NCBI RefSeq assembly: GCF_047314965.1
Contig: NZ_JBLBVK010000030.1
Span: 1-64,000 of the forward strand
Direction: 5' to 3'
Origin: JAVJUV01 sp047314965
GTDB taxonomy: Bacteria; Pseudomonadota; Alphaproteobacteria; Rhodobacterales; Rhodobacteraceae
DNA length: 64,000 nucleotides
The notes beneath the pieces were generated by a model. The model ran no database searches, had not been told where the DNA came from, and worked only from the letters and a program-made list of their open reading frames with translations. The position numbers and the translations under genes are program-made. This document shows positions 24,558 through 33,707 of this stretch, piece by piece. Each line of letters opens with the position of its first letter. The stretch's first letter is position 1.

Positions 24558-25487
24558 TTAAGGCAACACGAAAAGCCACAGCCAAATCGTCACAACCGAT
24601 GCGACAGTCGAGAACAAGACAGACGAAGCAGCCACGCGTCGGGCGGCGCCGTACATGTTGGCGAAAATGTATGTATTTGCCCCCGGTGCCATCGCTGCGG
24701 TTAGCACCACCGATCGGAACGAGTCTCGGTCAAGTGCAAAGGATGTGGCAGCGATCCACGAAATCGTCGGATGGACGACAAGAGAGATGCAGCAAACCAT
24801 AGCTATGGTTTTCAGGTCTCCCTCGGGGCGATATCTGACCAGCACGCCTCCCAACCCAAACAGTGCGGCGGGCAGGGCAGCTTGCACCATCATGTCGATT
24901 GCGTCGGTTAGGACATGCGGCATGGGAGCGGCCGTTACGTTGACCAAGAGCCCAAGTGCGAGGCCGATGACCAGCGCGTTCCGCGTCAATGCCCAGAACA
25001 CCGAGGAGATCGCGCCGAAAAACCTCTTTCCCGAGCCTTTTGCAATCTCCATCGCCGTAACGCCCAACAGGAAACAGAAGGGGGCATGCAGCGCCACGAT
25101 GGCATAATTGCCCACAAGTGCGTCCGGGCCGTAAGCTCGCTCGGTGATCGGCAGACCCAAAAGCAATGAGTTGGAAAACAGGCAGCAAAACCCGATTGCC
25201 ACCGAATCCGGCCAGTTTCGTGAAAAGAGAAGCCGGGCTCCGAGTATCCCGAGGGCAAAACTCAGCGAGGCACCGAGATAGAAACTCGCCAGAAGGCCGA
25301 CACTGAAGCCCTGATCCAGATCCAGCGTCGAGATTGCGCGGAACAAAAGGCAGGGAATGGCGAAGCTTTGCGTGAACTTGATGATGGCGTCCACACCGGC
25401 TTCGCTGAAATAGCCGCGCCACACGGATGCGTAGCCGAAACCGATCAGGATGAAGACTGGAAGAATGACATCAAGTAGGGCCTGCAC
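24558..25487 (-). CDS. AEC-family (auxin efflux carrier-like) transporter
   Basis: This 309-residue membrane protein has about ten hydrophobic segments arranged as two repeats. The AEC-type signatures are PVFILIGFGYASVWRG at the start and GLALGLLVNVTAAPMP before the second half. Bacterial members export or exchange organic acids such as malate or malonate. The start is a GTG. It is the last gene of a minus-strand operon and begins 9 bases after the metallohydrolase stop. Confidence 0.9.
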   Translation of the reverse strand: MQALLDVILPVFILIGFGYASVWRGYFSEAGVDAIIKFTQSFAIPCLLFRAISTLDLDQGFSVGLLASFYLGASLSFALGILGARLLFSRNWPDSVAIGFCCLFSNSLLLGLPITERAYGPDALVGNYAIVALHAPFCFLLGVTAMEIAKGSGKRFFGAISSVFWALTRNALVIGLALGLLVNVTAAPMPHVLTDAIDMMVQAALPAALFGLGGVLVRYRPEGDLKTIAMVCCISLVVHPTISWIAATSFALDRDSFRSVVLTAAMAPGANTYIFANMYGAARRVAASSVLFSTVASVVTIWLWLFVLP

Positions 25488-25496
25488 GTGCGTCGC

Positions 25497-26294
25497 TCAG
25501 TCTGGCACGGTCAGACGCATGCCGTCGAAGGCCGGTTCGACATCCGCAGGTGTTTCGTTCAGAACCGTTTCGTAGTCGAGATCGACATGCATGTTCGTCA
25601 GAACGGCGCGCTTCGGGCCAACCTTTTCAATCCACTCCAGCGCCCGGGCGAGATGTGCGTGTGTCGGATGTGGCGTACGTCGCAGCGCATCCAGGATCCA
25701 GATGTCCAGTCCCTGAAGAAGCGACCATGAGTTCTCCGGGATCTCGGCGACGTCAGGCAGATAGGCCAGGGACTTGATCCTGAAGCCCAGCGCGTCGATC
25801 GATCCATGCCCCACGTGGAAGGGCTTGAACGTGATGGTGCCGCCGTCGCCTGTGATTTCGAAATCGCCCGAAATCGTATTCATGTCCAGAAGCGGTGGAT
25901 AAGGCGAACCCGCCGGTTGATGGAAGACATAAGCAAAGCTCCCATACAGCCGTTCCTGAGTGGCGCCATCGGCCCATACAGGCAAGCGGCCTTTGCGGTT
26001 GAAGACGATCATGCGCAGGTCGTCGATCCCATGGACATGATCCGCATGGCCATGGGTGTATATCACCGCATCGAGGTCACCCACGCCCGCGTCCAGAAGT
26101 TGCTGGCGCATATCGGGCGAGGTGTCGATCAGGACACGGGTTGTACCTTCCTCGGTGACGCGCTCCACCAGAAGCGAGCAGCGTGTTCGCCGGTTCTTGG
26201 GATTGTTCGGGTCGCAGTCGCCCCAGTTTCCACCCAGGCGAGGGACACCGCCGGATGATCCGCACCCCAGTATCGTGAAGATCAGTTCCGCCAT
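25497..26294 (-). CDS. MBL-fold metal-dependent hydrolase (PhnP-like)
   Basis: This 265-residue metallo-beta-lactamase-fold protein has the metal motif THGHADHVHGID near residue 80, LGCGSSGGVPRLGG at the N-terminus, and further His in FKPFHVGHGS and TNMHVDL. It resembles PhnP-type phosphodiesterases and other cyclic-phosphate hydrolases. It commonly sits next to tatD in alphaproteobacteria and here overlaps the tatD-like gene by 13 bases. The physiological substrate is unknown. Confidence 0.88.
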   Translation of the reverse strand: MAELIFTILGCGSSGGVPRLGGNWGDCDPNNPKNRRTRCSLLVERVTEEGTTRVLIDTSPDMRQQLLDAGVGDLDAVIYTHGHADHVHGIDDLRMIVFNRKGRLPVWADGATQERLYGSFAYVFHQPAGSPYPPLLDMNTISGDFEITGDGGTITFKPFHVGHGSIDALGFRIKSLAYLPDVAEIPENSWSLLQGLDIWILDALRRTPHPTHAHLARALEWIEKVGPKRAVLTNMHVDLDYETVLNETPADVEPAFDGMRLTVPD

Positions 26295-27091
26295 CTTGCC
26301 GCCTTGTCGAACAGTCTTGCGAAGTTGGCCTCTGTTTGCGCCGCAAACTTGGGATAGTCCATTCCGAACACCTCTGCTCCAACCCGCGCGGTGTCCGCGA
26401 CGAAGGCCGGTTCGTTGCGCTTGCCCCTGTTTGGGGGCGGCGCAAGATAGGGTGCGTCGGTTTCCACCAGTATGCGGTCAACCGGTGCTGCCGCGAATAT
26501 GTCTCTCAGGCTCTGGCTCTTGGGAAAGGCGGCAATTCCCGACATGGACAGATAAAACCCGAGAGCCAGGGCTTCCTCGGCCAGTTTGGGGCCGGAAGAG
26601 AAGCAATGCATGACACAGGAGTAGGCGCCGGCCTTGTGTTCTTCGCGCAGGATACGGGCCATGTCTTCGTCGGCATCCCGTGCATGAATGATCAAGGGCA
26701 ATCCCGTCTGCCGGGCTGCTTCGATGTGGATGCGAAGACTGGTTTGCTGAACGCTCTTGGTGTCTGCGGTGTAGTGATAGTCGAGCCCAGTTTCGCCGAT
26801 GCCGACGAATTTCGGATGCTTCGCAATGGCAACGAGTTCGTCCACGCTTGCAAGAGGTTCGTCCGCTGCAGACATCGGATGCGTTCCGGCCGCAAAAAAA
26901 ATGGCGTCATGTGCCTCGGCCAGCGCGCGGACTTGCGGAAGAAGCCTCAGCTTCGTGCATATGCTGACCATCCGATGCACTCCGCGAACTGCAGCTCGGT
27001 TCACCAGATCATCCAACTCGCCCTCGAACTGCGGGAAGTCGAGGTGGCAATGGCTGTCGGTGATCAGGGGGTGTTCGGAAATCTCTGGCAT
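26282..27091 (-). CDS. TatD-family hydrolase
   Basis: This 269-residue TIM-barrel metal hydrolase has the TatD ligand set: DSHCHLD at the N-terminus, GIGETGLDY, IIHARDADED, MHCFSSG and LVETDAPYLAP near the C-terminus. TatD proteins act as 3'-5' exonucleases or DNA/RNA quality-control deoxyribonucleases in the cytoplasm. I use the ATG at 27091; an upstream extension to 27172 overlaps the holB end and lacks support. It lies between holB and the MBL hydrolase, the usual order. Confidence 0.9.
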   Translation of the reverse strand: MPEISEHPLITDSHCHLDFPQFEGELDDLVNRAAVRGVHRMVSICTKLRLLPQVRALAEAHDAIFFAAGTHPMSAADEPLASVDELVAIAKHPKFVGIGETGLDYHYTADTKSVQQTSLRIHIEAARQTGLPLIIHARDADEDMARILREEHKAGAYSCVMHCFSSGPKLAEEALALGFYLSMSGIAAFPKSQSLRDIFAAAPVDRILVETDAPYLAPPPNRGKRNEPAFVADTARVGAEVFGMDYPKFAAQTEANFARLFDKAARWRN

Positions 27092-27122
27092 GATTGCCGT
27101 ATTATGGATGCGCGCCCGGTGG

Positions 27123-28241
27123 TCAAGATTGGCCGGCCGTTTCATTGATCTGAAGCAGGGCGTCCAGGACAAGAGACGCGGGGTCGATGTTCACGGCGCG
27201 GCCATGGGCCATCCGTTGACCCAGAACCTGGTTTAGTTCGGCCCAGGCTTGCGCCTTCGAAAGGTTAGGCGAAAGGCGCGACAGAACCTCGGTCTCACCG
27301 TCTGCGACGTCGTGATCGACCACATGGCCGGCACCTGTTCGGGCAAGCCGCGCAAGTGCCTTGTCGATCATCCGGATAGTCAGATCGAGCCGATCCTCCG
27401 CACCGCGCTGGGCCGCATGTTCGGCTAGGGCAGTGGCTTTCTGACGGTCCATCCGGGGTGCGGATGAAAGCAATTCGACGATGCTCGTATAAAGCCCGAC
27501 CCCGTCCAGCGCCGAAAGTCTCAAGGCCTCACCAACTGAACCGCCGGACAACTCGGCGAGTTCGGCGGACGCTTCAATCGTCATCCCGGCCTGCGCCAAC
27601 GCCTGTGCAAGAGGTTCCGGTTCAAGCGACGAAAGCCGCAATTCCCGGCATCTGGACCGGATCGTCGGCAAGAGACGGGCGGGGCGGTGGCTGACAAGAA
27701 ACAGAACCGCGTTTCTGGGCGGCTCTTCCAGAACCTTCAGAAGCGCATTCGCGGCTGCCGTGTTCATCTCGTCGGCGCTATCCACGATGACCACGCGGAA
27801 CCCGCCATCTGTGGCGCTGAGGCCGAAGAAGCTGTTCAGCTTGCGAACTTCGTCCACCGTGATCTGGGTCTTGAACCGCTTTTTATCCGCATCCCACGGA
27901 CGCCGTATTGGCAAAAGACCCGGCTCGGACATCGCCGCAATCCGCCGTGAGACGGGGTGGTCGCCTGCCACGCTCAGGTCGCTTACGAAAGAAGCGTCGC
28001 CGAAGAGGGGATTCTGGCCGCCCACCGGCCGTGCCAGAAGAAAGCGCGCCGCGCGCCATGCCAAGGTCGCCTTCCCAACTCCCTTTGGTCCGGTCAACAG
28101 CCATGCATGATGCATTCGACCGCTTTCGATCGCCTCCAAGAGAGCGTCCTCGGCGGCCTGCTGGCCAAATAACGCGGCGGTCTCCCGAGGATGTGGTGCG
28201 CCTTCCAGCCGATCGGCTTCGGGTAGGATCTCGTCGCTCAC
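27123..28241 (-). CDS. holB: DNA polymerase III subunit delta prime
   Basis: This 372-residue clamp-loader ATPase-fold subunit has TGPKGVGKATLAWRAARFLL (P-loop), VVIVDSADEMNTAAANALLK, LEEPPRN and a sensor-like HRPARLLPTIRSRC. The zinc-module cysteines seen in enterobacterial delta prime are absent. The GTG start at 28241 overlaps the tmk stop (GTGA); longer in-frame extension upstream is only a shadow of tmk. It works with tau/gamma and delta to load the sliding clamp. Confidence 0.93.
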   Translation of the reverse strand: MSDEILPEADRLEGAPHPRETAALFGQQAAEDALLEAIESGRMHHAWLLTGPKGVGKATLAWRAARFLLARPVGGQNPLFGDASFVSDLSVAGDHPVSRRIAAMSEPGLLPIRRPWDADKKRFKTQITVDEVRKLNSFFGLSATDGGFRVVIVDSADEMNTAAANALLKVLEEPPRNAVLFLVSHRPARLLPTIRSRCRELRLSSLEPEPLAQALAQAGMTIEASAELAELSGGSVGEALRLSALDGVGLYTSIVELLSSAPRMDRQKATALAEHAAQRGAEDRLDLTIRMIDKALARLARTGAGHVVDHDVADGETEVLSRLSPNLSKAQAWAELNQVLGQRMAHGRAVNIDPASLVLDALLQINETAGQS

Positions 28242-28858
28242 AGGAAGGCATCCAGACGGCTGGCAATTTCCTCGGCGACAACGGCGGCGTCCCTTGCCCC
28301 ATCGACAAGCCAACAGCGATCGGGAGCGTCCCCGACAAGTCTCAGAAAGCCCTCACGAAGCTTGATCTGGAATTCCAGGCCCATGTCCTCGAACCGGTCT
28401 TCACCGCTCTTCCTTGCCAGACCGCGCCGAAGAGCGTCCTCGGGTTTCATGTCGATCACAAAGGTCAGGTCGGGGTCCCGTCCGATCACCGCCGAATGAA
28501 GCTGGTCCACCAACTGCCTGAGGTCACCCCGCGCCGCGCCCTGGTAGACCCGTGTGGAATCCGCAAACCTGTCCGTGATTACAACCGCGCCCCGTGCCAG
28601 CGCCGGCAAGATCGTCTTCTCAAGATGATCGCGGCGTGCAGCGGTAAACAGAAGGATCTCGGTCTCGGCGGACCAGCGTTCCGGATCTCCTTCAACCAAA
28701 AGACGCCGGATCTCTTCGGCGCCCGGCGATCCGCCCGGTTCACGTGTCAGAACAACATCAACGCCCTTGCGTTCAAGGTGCGCGGCCGCAAGCCTAGCTT
28801 GCGTCGACTTGCCCGACCCGTCAATGCCCTCGAAACTGATGAAACGTCCGACACTCAT
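28238..28858 (-). CDS. tmk: Thymidylate kinase
   Basis: This 206-residue enzyme phosphorylates dTMP to dTDP. It has the P-loop FEGIDGSGKSTQ, TREPGGSPGAEEIR, the DRFADST substrate motif, and a LID region (RRGLARKSGEDRFE). The length is typical. It overlaps both neighbours by four bases (ATGA with the carboxypeptidase gene, GTGA with holB), so the block is translationally coupled. Confidence 0.96.
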   Translation of the reverse strand: MSVGRFISFEGIDGSGKSTQARLAAAHLERKGVDVVLTREPGGSPGAEEIRRLLVEGDPERWSAETEILLFTAARRDHLEKTILPALARGAVVITDRFADSTRVYQGAARGDLRQLVDQLHSAVIGRDPDLTFVIDMKPEDALRRGLARKSGEDRFEDMGLEFQIKLREGFLRLVGDAPDRCWLVDGARDAAVVAEEIASRLDAFL

Positions 28859-30051
28859 TCCATGAGCGTCTGCACCTGTCCCATCGCCTTGTCAAACAGG
28901 ACGTAGGCGGAAGCCCGGACTTTAGGAAGAAAACCACCTTCGACCACATCGCGATCGGCAACCAGGGGTATGCGCTTCTCGGGCATGTCGGGGGCCGTGA
29001 CCACCAGTTCCGCAACTTTGTCACCGGCCGCGATCGGCGCTTTGAGCGGTCGGCGATAATCCACACGGGTTTCAACCGTATCCCCGCCGATGGCAGGCAA
29101 CAGAAGCCGGATATCGCTCTCCGCAACCGCATTTAGACTTTGATGGTCGCCCAGCCAGACCGGGATTTCTGTCACGACGTGGCCCGCTTTTGCAAAGTTT
29201 TTTTCGACAAACTGCCGGAAAGCCCAGTTGATCATCGCTTCGGCTTCCTGGCGTCGGTCGGCTTGCGTTTGCAGCCCCGTAAAGACGAATACAATCCGCC
29301 TGTCACCTTGAACGGCAGACCCAACGAGGCCATAGCCCGCCTCCTCGGTGTGACCGGTCTTGAGTCCATCAGCACCCAACCCGAGCCCCAATACCGGATT
29401 GCGGTTGAAACGGTTTGCAGGCGCGCGACTGTCGAAGTCATATTCTTCGAGAGCGAAATACTTGTAGTATTCTGGGAAATCGGTGATCAGCCGCGTCGCG
29501 AGTATTCCCAGATCACGCATTGACATGCGATGTCCCGGTTCCGGCCATCCGGAAGAGTTTGTGAATGTGGAATTCGTCAGGCCGATTTGGGGGGCCATTG
29601 TGTTCATATTCTTGGCGAAATCAGCTTCCGTCCCTGCGAGTCCTTCGGCCACCACGACGCAGGCATCGTTCCCCGATTGAACGATGATTCCCTTGATCAG
29701 GCTTTCGACATCTGGCTTGTCCAATTCATTCAGGAACATGGTCGAGCCGCCCATGGACTTGGCCTTTGTCGAGACGCTGAAAATGCTATTCAGTTCAATC
29801 GGCTTACCATCCGGCATTTTCATTCCGGTCCGAAGCGCATTGAATAACATGTAGAGCGTCATCAGCTTTGACATCGAGGCGGGTGGCAAAGGCTCATTGG
29901 CGTTCTTTTCAAACAGGACCGTATCGTTGGTCACATCATAAATATAGGCTGCCGTGGCCTGTGTCTGAAAAGCTGCACGCGCCGGTTCGGGCCTGACGCC
30001 GCAGGCGGAAACAAGGATGATGGCGAAGAGAAACGTGAGGCGACGTATCAT
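28855..30051 (-). CDS. D-alanyl-D-alanine carboxypeptidase (penicillin-binding protein 5/6 class)
   Basis: This 398-residue serine peptidase trims the terminal D-Ala of peptidoglycan. The active-site motifs are PASMSKLM (SxxK, about residue 60), SGN (about 120) and LKTGHTEEAGYGL (about 225), followed by a PBP5 C-terminal beta domain. The export signal is ambiguous. LVSAC near residue 17 resembles a lipobox, while PARAAFQ further on fits ordinary signal peptidase cleavage. GGAGACCG precedes the ATG. It forms an operon with the SPOR lipoprotein upstream and tmk downstream. Confidence 0.93.
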   Translation of the reverse strand: MIRRLTFLFAIILVSACGVRPEPARAAFQTQATAAYIYDVTNDTVLFEKNANEPLPPASMSKLMTLYMLFNALRTGMKMPDGKPIELNSIFSVSTKAKSMGGSTMFLNELDKPDVESLIKGIIVQSGNDACVVVAEGLAGTEADFAKNMNTMAPQIGLTNSTFTNSSGWPEPGHRMSMRDLGILATRLITDFPEYYKYFALEEYDFDSRAPANRFNRNPVLGLGLGADGLKTGHTEEAGYGLVGSAVQGDRRIVFVFTGLQTQADRRQEAEAMINWAFRQFVEKNFAKAGHVVTEIPVWLGDHQSLNAVAESDIRLLLPAIGGDTVETRVDYRRPLKAPIAAGDKVAELVVTAPDMPEKRIPLVADRDVVEGGFLPKVRASAYVLFDKAMGQVQTLME

Positions 30052-30065
30052 TTTCGGTCTCCTGG

Positions 30066-31094
30066 TCAGTTTGGCGACAGGAAGGCGTCTTTATAGCCAA
30101 GTTGCTTGATCTGTGCGAGCAGCGCTGCCTGGTCGTCGGTCGTGGAGATCGGGCCGACAAACACACGCCAAAGCGTCGCGTCGCCCGACTGCTGTCCACG
30201 GATCTCCGGGACGATGCCCGCTTGTCTCAGACTGGCCGCTGCTGCGCTTGCGTTCTCCTCGACACTGAAAAGACCGACCTGAATATAAGGGTTCCTGACA
30301 CTCGACGGCGCGGAAGCGCGCGGAGCGGGTCTTTCTTCGGAAAGCTCTGCCTCTGCAATGGCCGCGGCAGCAACGGTTGTCACAGGATCGAGCGGCGCGG
30401 TTTCGACTTCGGGGACAGCAGCACTCTCGGCCGCGGCTTCGAGCTCTCCTGCATCGGCTTCTGGCTTGTTGCGCAGGCTTTCGCGGAACTTCGCCCAGAA
30501 GCCTTGCCTTTGTGGCTGATCGGCGACTTCGGCTGCGACGGTGGCACCGGCAACAGCTACCGTCGCGGCGGCACTGTCAGAGCCGTCGTCCGCATCCGCT
30601 TCCTCTTCGACCGTCCCTGCTTGATTGTCTTCATCAGAAAGCGGCAGCGGTTCCGGCTCCAGTTCGATCTTCTCCTGCCGGACCACGACGATGCTGAGGT
30701 CGGCCGGTTGCCCCGCCAGCATACCGAGGGCTGCGGCAGCATCGGAAGAAACCTGGATTCGAGGGCCTGGGTTCGCGCGTTCTCGGCGGAACAAGGCGCC
30801 CGATACGGTCTGGCCATTTCCTGTGTTCGTGATCTTGGCGCGTTCAGGATCGCCCACGTCGGGATGCGCGACCCAGACGCCGCCAAGAGACGGCCTGCCG
30901 TCCCAAAGCCCCTTGTCGGTCACGCTGAAGATATCGGGCTGCTCGACGTCGCGAATTTCGACGCGTGGCCCGTCCGGGCCCAACGCCACCTCTGCCTCGT
31001 CCGCGGTTTTCGTATTCGTCAGCTCCTGGCATCCTGCAAGGAAAACCGCCGCGCAAAGTACAACCGCCGTCAACCGTGCCGGGGTAATCGTCAT
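30066..31094 (-). CDS. SPOR-domain lipoprotein, RlpA-like
   Basis: This 342-residue envelope protein starts with a lipoprotein signal (AAVFLAGC). It contains a divergent RlpA-like stretch (KITNTGNGQTVSGALFRR and SSDAAAALGMLAG), an acidic Ala/Glu-rich linker, and a C-terminal SPOR domain (NPYIQVGLFSVEENASAAA to the end) that binds denuded peptidoglycan at division sites. The ATG at 31094 has AAGGAG eight bases upstream. It is first in the carboxypeptidase-tmk-holB operon, where an rlpA-type gene is usual. The typical RlpA catalytic core is weak, so it may be non-enzymatic. Confidence 0.8.
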   Translation of the reverse strand: MTITPARLTAVVLCAAVFLAGCQELTNTKTADEAEVALGPDGPRVEIRDVEQPDIFSVTDKGLWDGRPSLGGVWVAHPDVGDPERAKITNTGNGQTVSGALFRRERANPGPRIQVSSDAAAALGMLAGQPADLSIVVVRQEKIELEPEPLPLSDEDNQAGTVEEEADADDGSDSAAATVAVAGATVAAEVADQPQRQGFWAKFRESLRNKPEADAGELEAAAESAAVPEVETAPLDPVTTVAAAAIAEAELSEERPAPRASAPSSVRNPYIQVGLFSVEENASAAAASLRQAGIVPEIRGQQSGDATLWRVFVGPISTTDDQAALLAQIKQLGYKDAFLSPN

Positions 31095-31302
31095 CTGCCT
31101 GCTCCTTGGCCCTAAGGCCGTTCCTCGAGACTTTTGGGTGAGCCTTTGAATTGGCCCCTGTTGTTTGGTAGGAGTGTATATTGAACAAGGGTTCATGAAA
31201 AGCCGTCCAAAGCCATTCAGCAGGACGGTGCCGAAAGCCCCTTCACGCTACCTTCTTTTGCGACTTTCAGAATCGTGTTGCTGCCGATAACAAGGCCCGA
31301 CC

Positions 31303-31392
31303 GGAGGAGTGGCAGAGTGGTCGAATGCACCGGTCTTGAAAACCGGCGTGCGTGAAAGCGTACCGTGGGTTCGAATCCCACCTCCTCCGCCA
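31303..31392 (+). tRNA. tRNA-Ser (anticodon UGA)
   Basis: GGAGGAG at the 5' end pairs with CTCCTCC. The anticodon stem CCGGT/ACCGG encloses the loop CTTGAAA, with anticodon TGA at 31337-31339. A long variable arm and the T-loop GTTCGAATC follow, with an encoded CCA at 31390-31392. The class II form and anticodon identify tRNA-Ser. Its 3' end is the likely attachment site of the integrase-bearing element that follows. Confidence 0.97.
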
Positions 31393-31540
31393 CCCATCAA
31401 TTCAGCTGAATGCTTTCTGGTCTCTCTGAAGTCCAGTAAGTATTGATTTTCAGTCGTTTGCGGCGCAAGTCCAGTTTTGTTGGATTTCATTCGCTTGTAT
31501 CTGTATGCTTTCCTTGTGTGGTATGGAAAGTGGTATTCAG

Positions 31541-32725
31541 ATGGCCCTGTCGGGCAAACTGACTAAGAAGCTGGTAGAGAATCTCGGACCAGGCCGTCAT
31601 GGCGATGGCGGAGGGCTTTACCTCGTCGTTGATCCCAGTGGGGCGCGACGGTGGATTGTCCGGGTCACCGTCAAAGGACAGAAGAATCGTAAAGGCGCTC
31701 CGCTCCGAACGGATTTTGGCTTGGGCGGCGCTGATGTCGTCACCTTGCATCAGGCGAGAGACCGGGCGCTGGAGTATCGCCGGATGGCGAAGCAGGGCTT
31801 GAACCCGAGGTACAACGCCAGGCAGGAAATCCCGACGTTCGAGGAAATCTCACAGCAGGTTCACATCGAGCGGATGCCGACTTGGAAGAACGCCAAGCAC
31901 GGTCAGCAGTGGATTAACACTCTGCGCGAATATGCCTTCCCCAAAATCGGACGCATGCCAGTCGATAGTATCGGACAGCCCGAAGTGTTGATGTGCCTCT
32001 CTCCCATCTGGACGGAGAAGCATGAGACCGCGCGGCGCCTCTCGCAGCGCATCAAGACGGTTCTGGATGTCGCCAAGTCAAAAGGCTTTCGATCCGGCGA
32101 GAACCCTGTGACAGCCATCAAGGACGCCAGGGTGCTTCCAAGCGTCAAGGCCAGACCAAAGCACCATGACGCGATGCCATGGCGCGATGTGCCCGCCTTT
32201 TACTCCAGATTGGATTCCCGGAGCGCGATTGCTGCCAAGGCGCTCATGTTCACGATACTGACGGCCAGCCGCACCTCCGAGGTGCTTGAGATGAAATGGC
32301 CGGAAGTCGACTTCGAGGCGCGGCTATGGACTGTACCCGCAGAGCGCATGAAGGGTGGCAAGGCTCATCGCGTCCCCCTGACTGACGAGACGCTGCGGAT
32401 TCTGGAGCCGCTGAAGGCCATGAAGTCCGAGTATGTCTTTGAAGGGCAGAAGCGGCACAGTCCACTCTCGAATATGTCCATGCTGATGCTCCTCCGTCGG
32501 ATGGACGCCAATGGGTTCACCGTTCACGGCTTCCGAAGCAGCTTTCGGGATTGGGCCGCTGAAGCGGCGAATGCACCGAGGGAGATTGCTGAGGCCGCAT
32601 TGGCACATCAGGTGGGGTCTGATGTCGAACGGGCATACGCTCGCTCCGATTTGCTCGAAAGACGCCGCCGACTAATGACCGATTGGACGGATTTTGTTCA
32701 AGATACAGGTCGAGGTGAAACTTAA
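31541..32725 (+). CDS. Tyrosine-type site-specific integrase
   Basis: This 394-residue phage-type integrase has an N-terminal arm-binding domain (GPGRHGDGGGLYLVVDPSGA), a core-binding domain, and a catalytic domain with TASRTSEVL (first Arg), HGFRSSFRDWAAE (His-x-x-Arg), LAHQVGSDVERAY and the nucleophile Tyr in AYARSD. I prefer ATG 31541 because the family's arm domain starts there and GGAAAG precedes it; ATGs at 31505 and 31523 are alternatives. Its position beside tRNA-Ser supports integration at the tRNA 3' end. It overlaps the next gene (TAATG). Confidence 0.93.
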   Translation: MALSGKLTKKLVENLGPGRHGDGGGLYLVVDPSGARRWIVRVTVKGQKNRKGAPLRTDFGLGGADVVTLHQARDRALEYRRMAKQGLNPRYNARQEIPTFEEISQQVHIERMPTWKNAKHGQQWINTLREYAFPKIGRMPVDSIGQPEVLMCLSPIWTEKHETARRLSQRIKTVLDVAKSKGFRSGENPVTAIKDARVLPSVKARPKHHDAMPWRDVPAFYSRLDSRSAIAAKALMFTILTASRTSEVLEMKWPEVDFEARLWTVPAERMKGGKAHRVPLTDETLRILEPLKAMKSEYVFEGQKRHSPLSNMSMLMLLRRMDANGFTVHGFRSSFRDWAAEAANAPREIAEAALAHQVGSDVERAYARSDLLERRRRLMTDWTDFVQDTGRGET

Positions 32726-33609
32726 TGTATTGCCCCCCCGGTTACATGGATTGGCACCAGTTGAGGGCGCATACGCGCTTTCTCGCTCAACACATAGTCC
32801 TAGCCGACGTATTCGAGCGACTAGGTAAAAATCCACGTGAAGCTCTGGAAGACGAACTCCACCCACAAAGGGTCCTACTTGATTTGAACAAGCGAGACCT
32901 GGCAAATTGCGGCATCCGAAAAACCGACTTTCAATTTGATGTGGAAGTGGTCGCGTTTTGGTTGCTAGTAAACATATGCGATCAATACGAGCCAACAATC
33001 TGCTCGCCTTCAGGGCATCTACTTAAAGCTCCTGAGCCACTCTTTTTCCATCCAGACCAGTTCTTCTACTTTTTTCTCGACTTTCCCTTAAGAGAAATGG
33101 CCGAGCTGGCGACAATCTATCAAGAGTACGATGCAAAGCGAATGAATGGGAGCGACTTTTGGGATCGTTTTTGCTGTATCGACGCTGACAGTGGGTTAGT
33201 AACTCACAAGAACCAGACGATAAGGCATTTGATAAATTTTTATGAAGGTGGCGAAGCCTTGGAGCAAGGCACGAGCGAAATATTTGAGAAGCATGTTAAG
33301 CCCTTTTTGGGTTGGTCCATCGTCCTTGACCCTTCGAACTTGCCGGAGACAAATGGCCAATTGCTGAAGGACTTACTTCTTGGAGAATCCTATTGGTACG
33401 ACGGCGACGACTCCAAGGTGCAGGAACGAATGAAGAAGCGCGGCCCGAAGCCTAGCGGTGCAAAAAGTGAGTTTCTGCTACGCTACCCAGAGGGCATACC
33501 CGAAGGACTATCGGCGGAGGCTGTTGCCGCTGAATTGACAGAGGCGGGCTTTTCTATTGGTAGGCGACAGGTGTCATACTACGACCGCGAGGTCCGGAGG
33601 TGGAAGTAA
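32725..33609 (+). CDS. Unknown protein of the integrated element, lower GC
   Basis: This 294-residue protein starts at the ATG overlapping the integrase stop. I do not recognise the family. It is soluble, rich in Phe/Tyr/Trp, with HPDQFFYFFLDFPLREMAEL in the middle. Its C-terminal 45 residues (LSAEAVAAELTEAGFSIGRR and then QVSYYDREVRRWK) look like a helix-turn-helix end. Base composition is visibly more AT-rich than the flanking genes, suggesting separate origin. Coupling to the integrase suggests a function in the element's maintenance or cargo. Confidence 0.7.
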   Translation: MYCPPGYMDWHQLRAHTRFLAQHIVLADVFERLGKNPREALEDELHPQRVLLDLNKRDLANCGIRKTDFQFDVEVVAFWLLVNICDQYEPTICSPSGHLLKAPEPLFFHPDQFFYFFLDFPLREMAELATIYQEYDAKRMNGSDFWDRFCCIDADSGLVTHKNQTIRHLINFYEGGEALEQGTSEIFEKHVKPFLGWSIVLDPSNLPETNGQLLKDLLLGESYWYDGDDSKVQERMKKRGPKPSGAKSEFLLRYPEGIPEGLSAEAVAAELTEAGFSIGRRQVSYYDREVRRWK

Positions 33610-33626
33610 TTGGAAGTATTCCAATT
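33608..33626. promoter_or_regulatory. Perfect palindrome AATTGGAA-GTA-TTCCAATT
   Basis: Eight-base arms with a 3-nt spacer start within the stop codon of the preceding gene and lie 81 bases before the AlpA-like gene. It has no T-tract, so it looks more like an operator than a terminator, possibly for a regulator of this element. Confidence 0.5.
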
Positions 33627-33707
33627 GTTGCCACTCAACTGACTGAAAGCAATAAATAATCAGTCTATCCTGTTGTAGCCCAATGGTGGGCCATTAGGAA
33701 CTTAAGC

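Noticed and set aside
31248..31490. Minus-strand open frame with GGGGGIRTHGTLSRTPVFKT
   Set aside because: It is the antisense translation of tRNA-Ser and its flank; this false protein pattern is frequently misannotated at tRNA-Ser genes.
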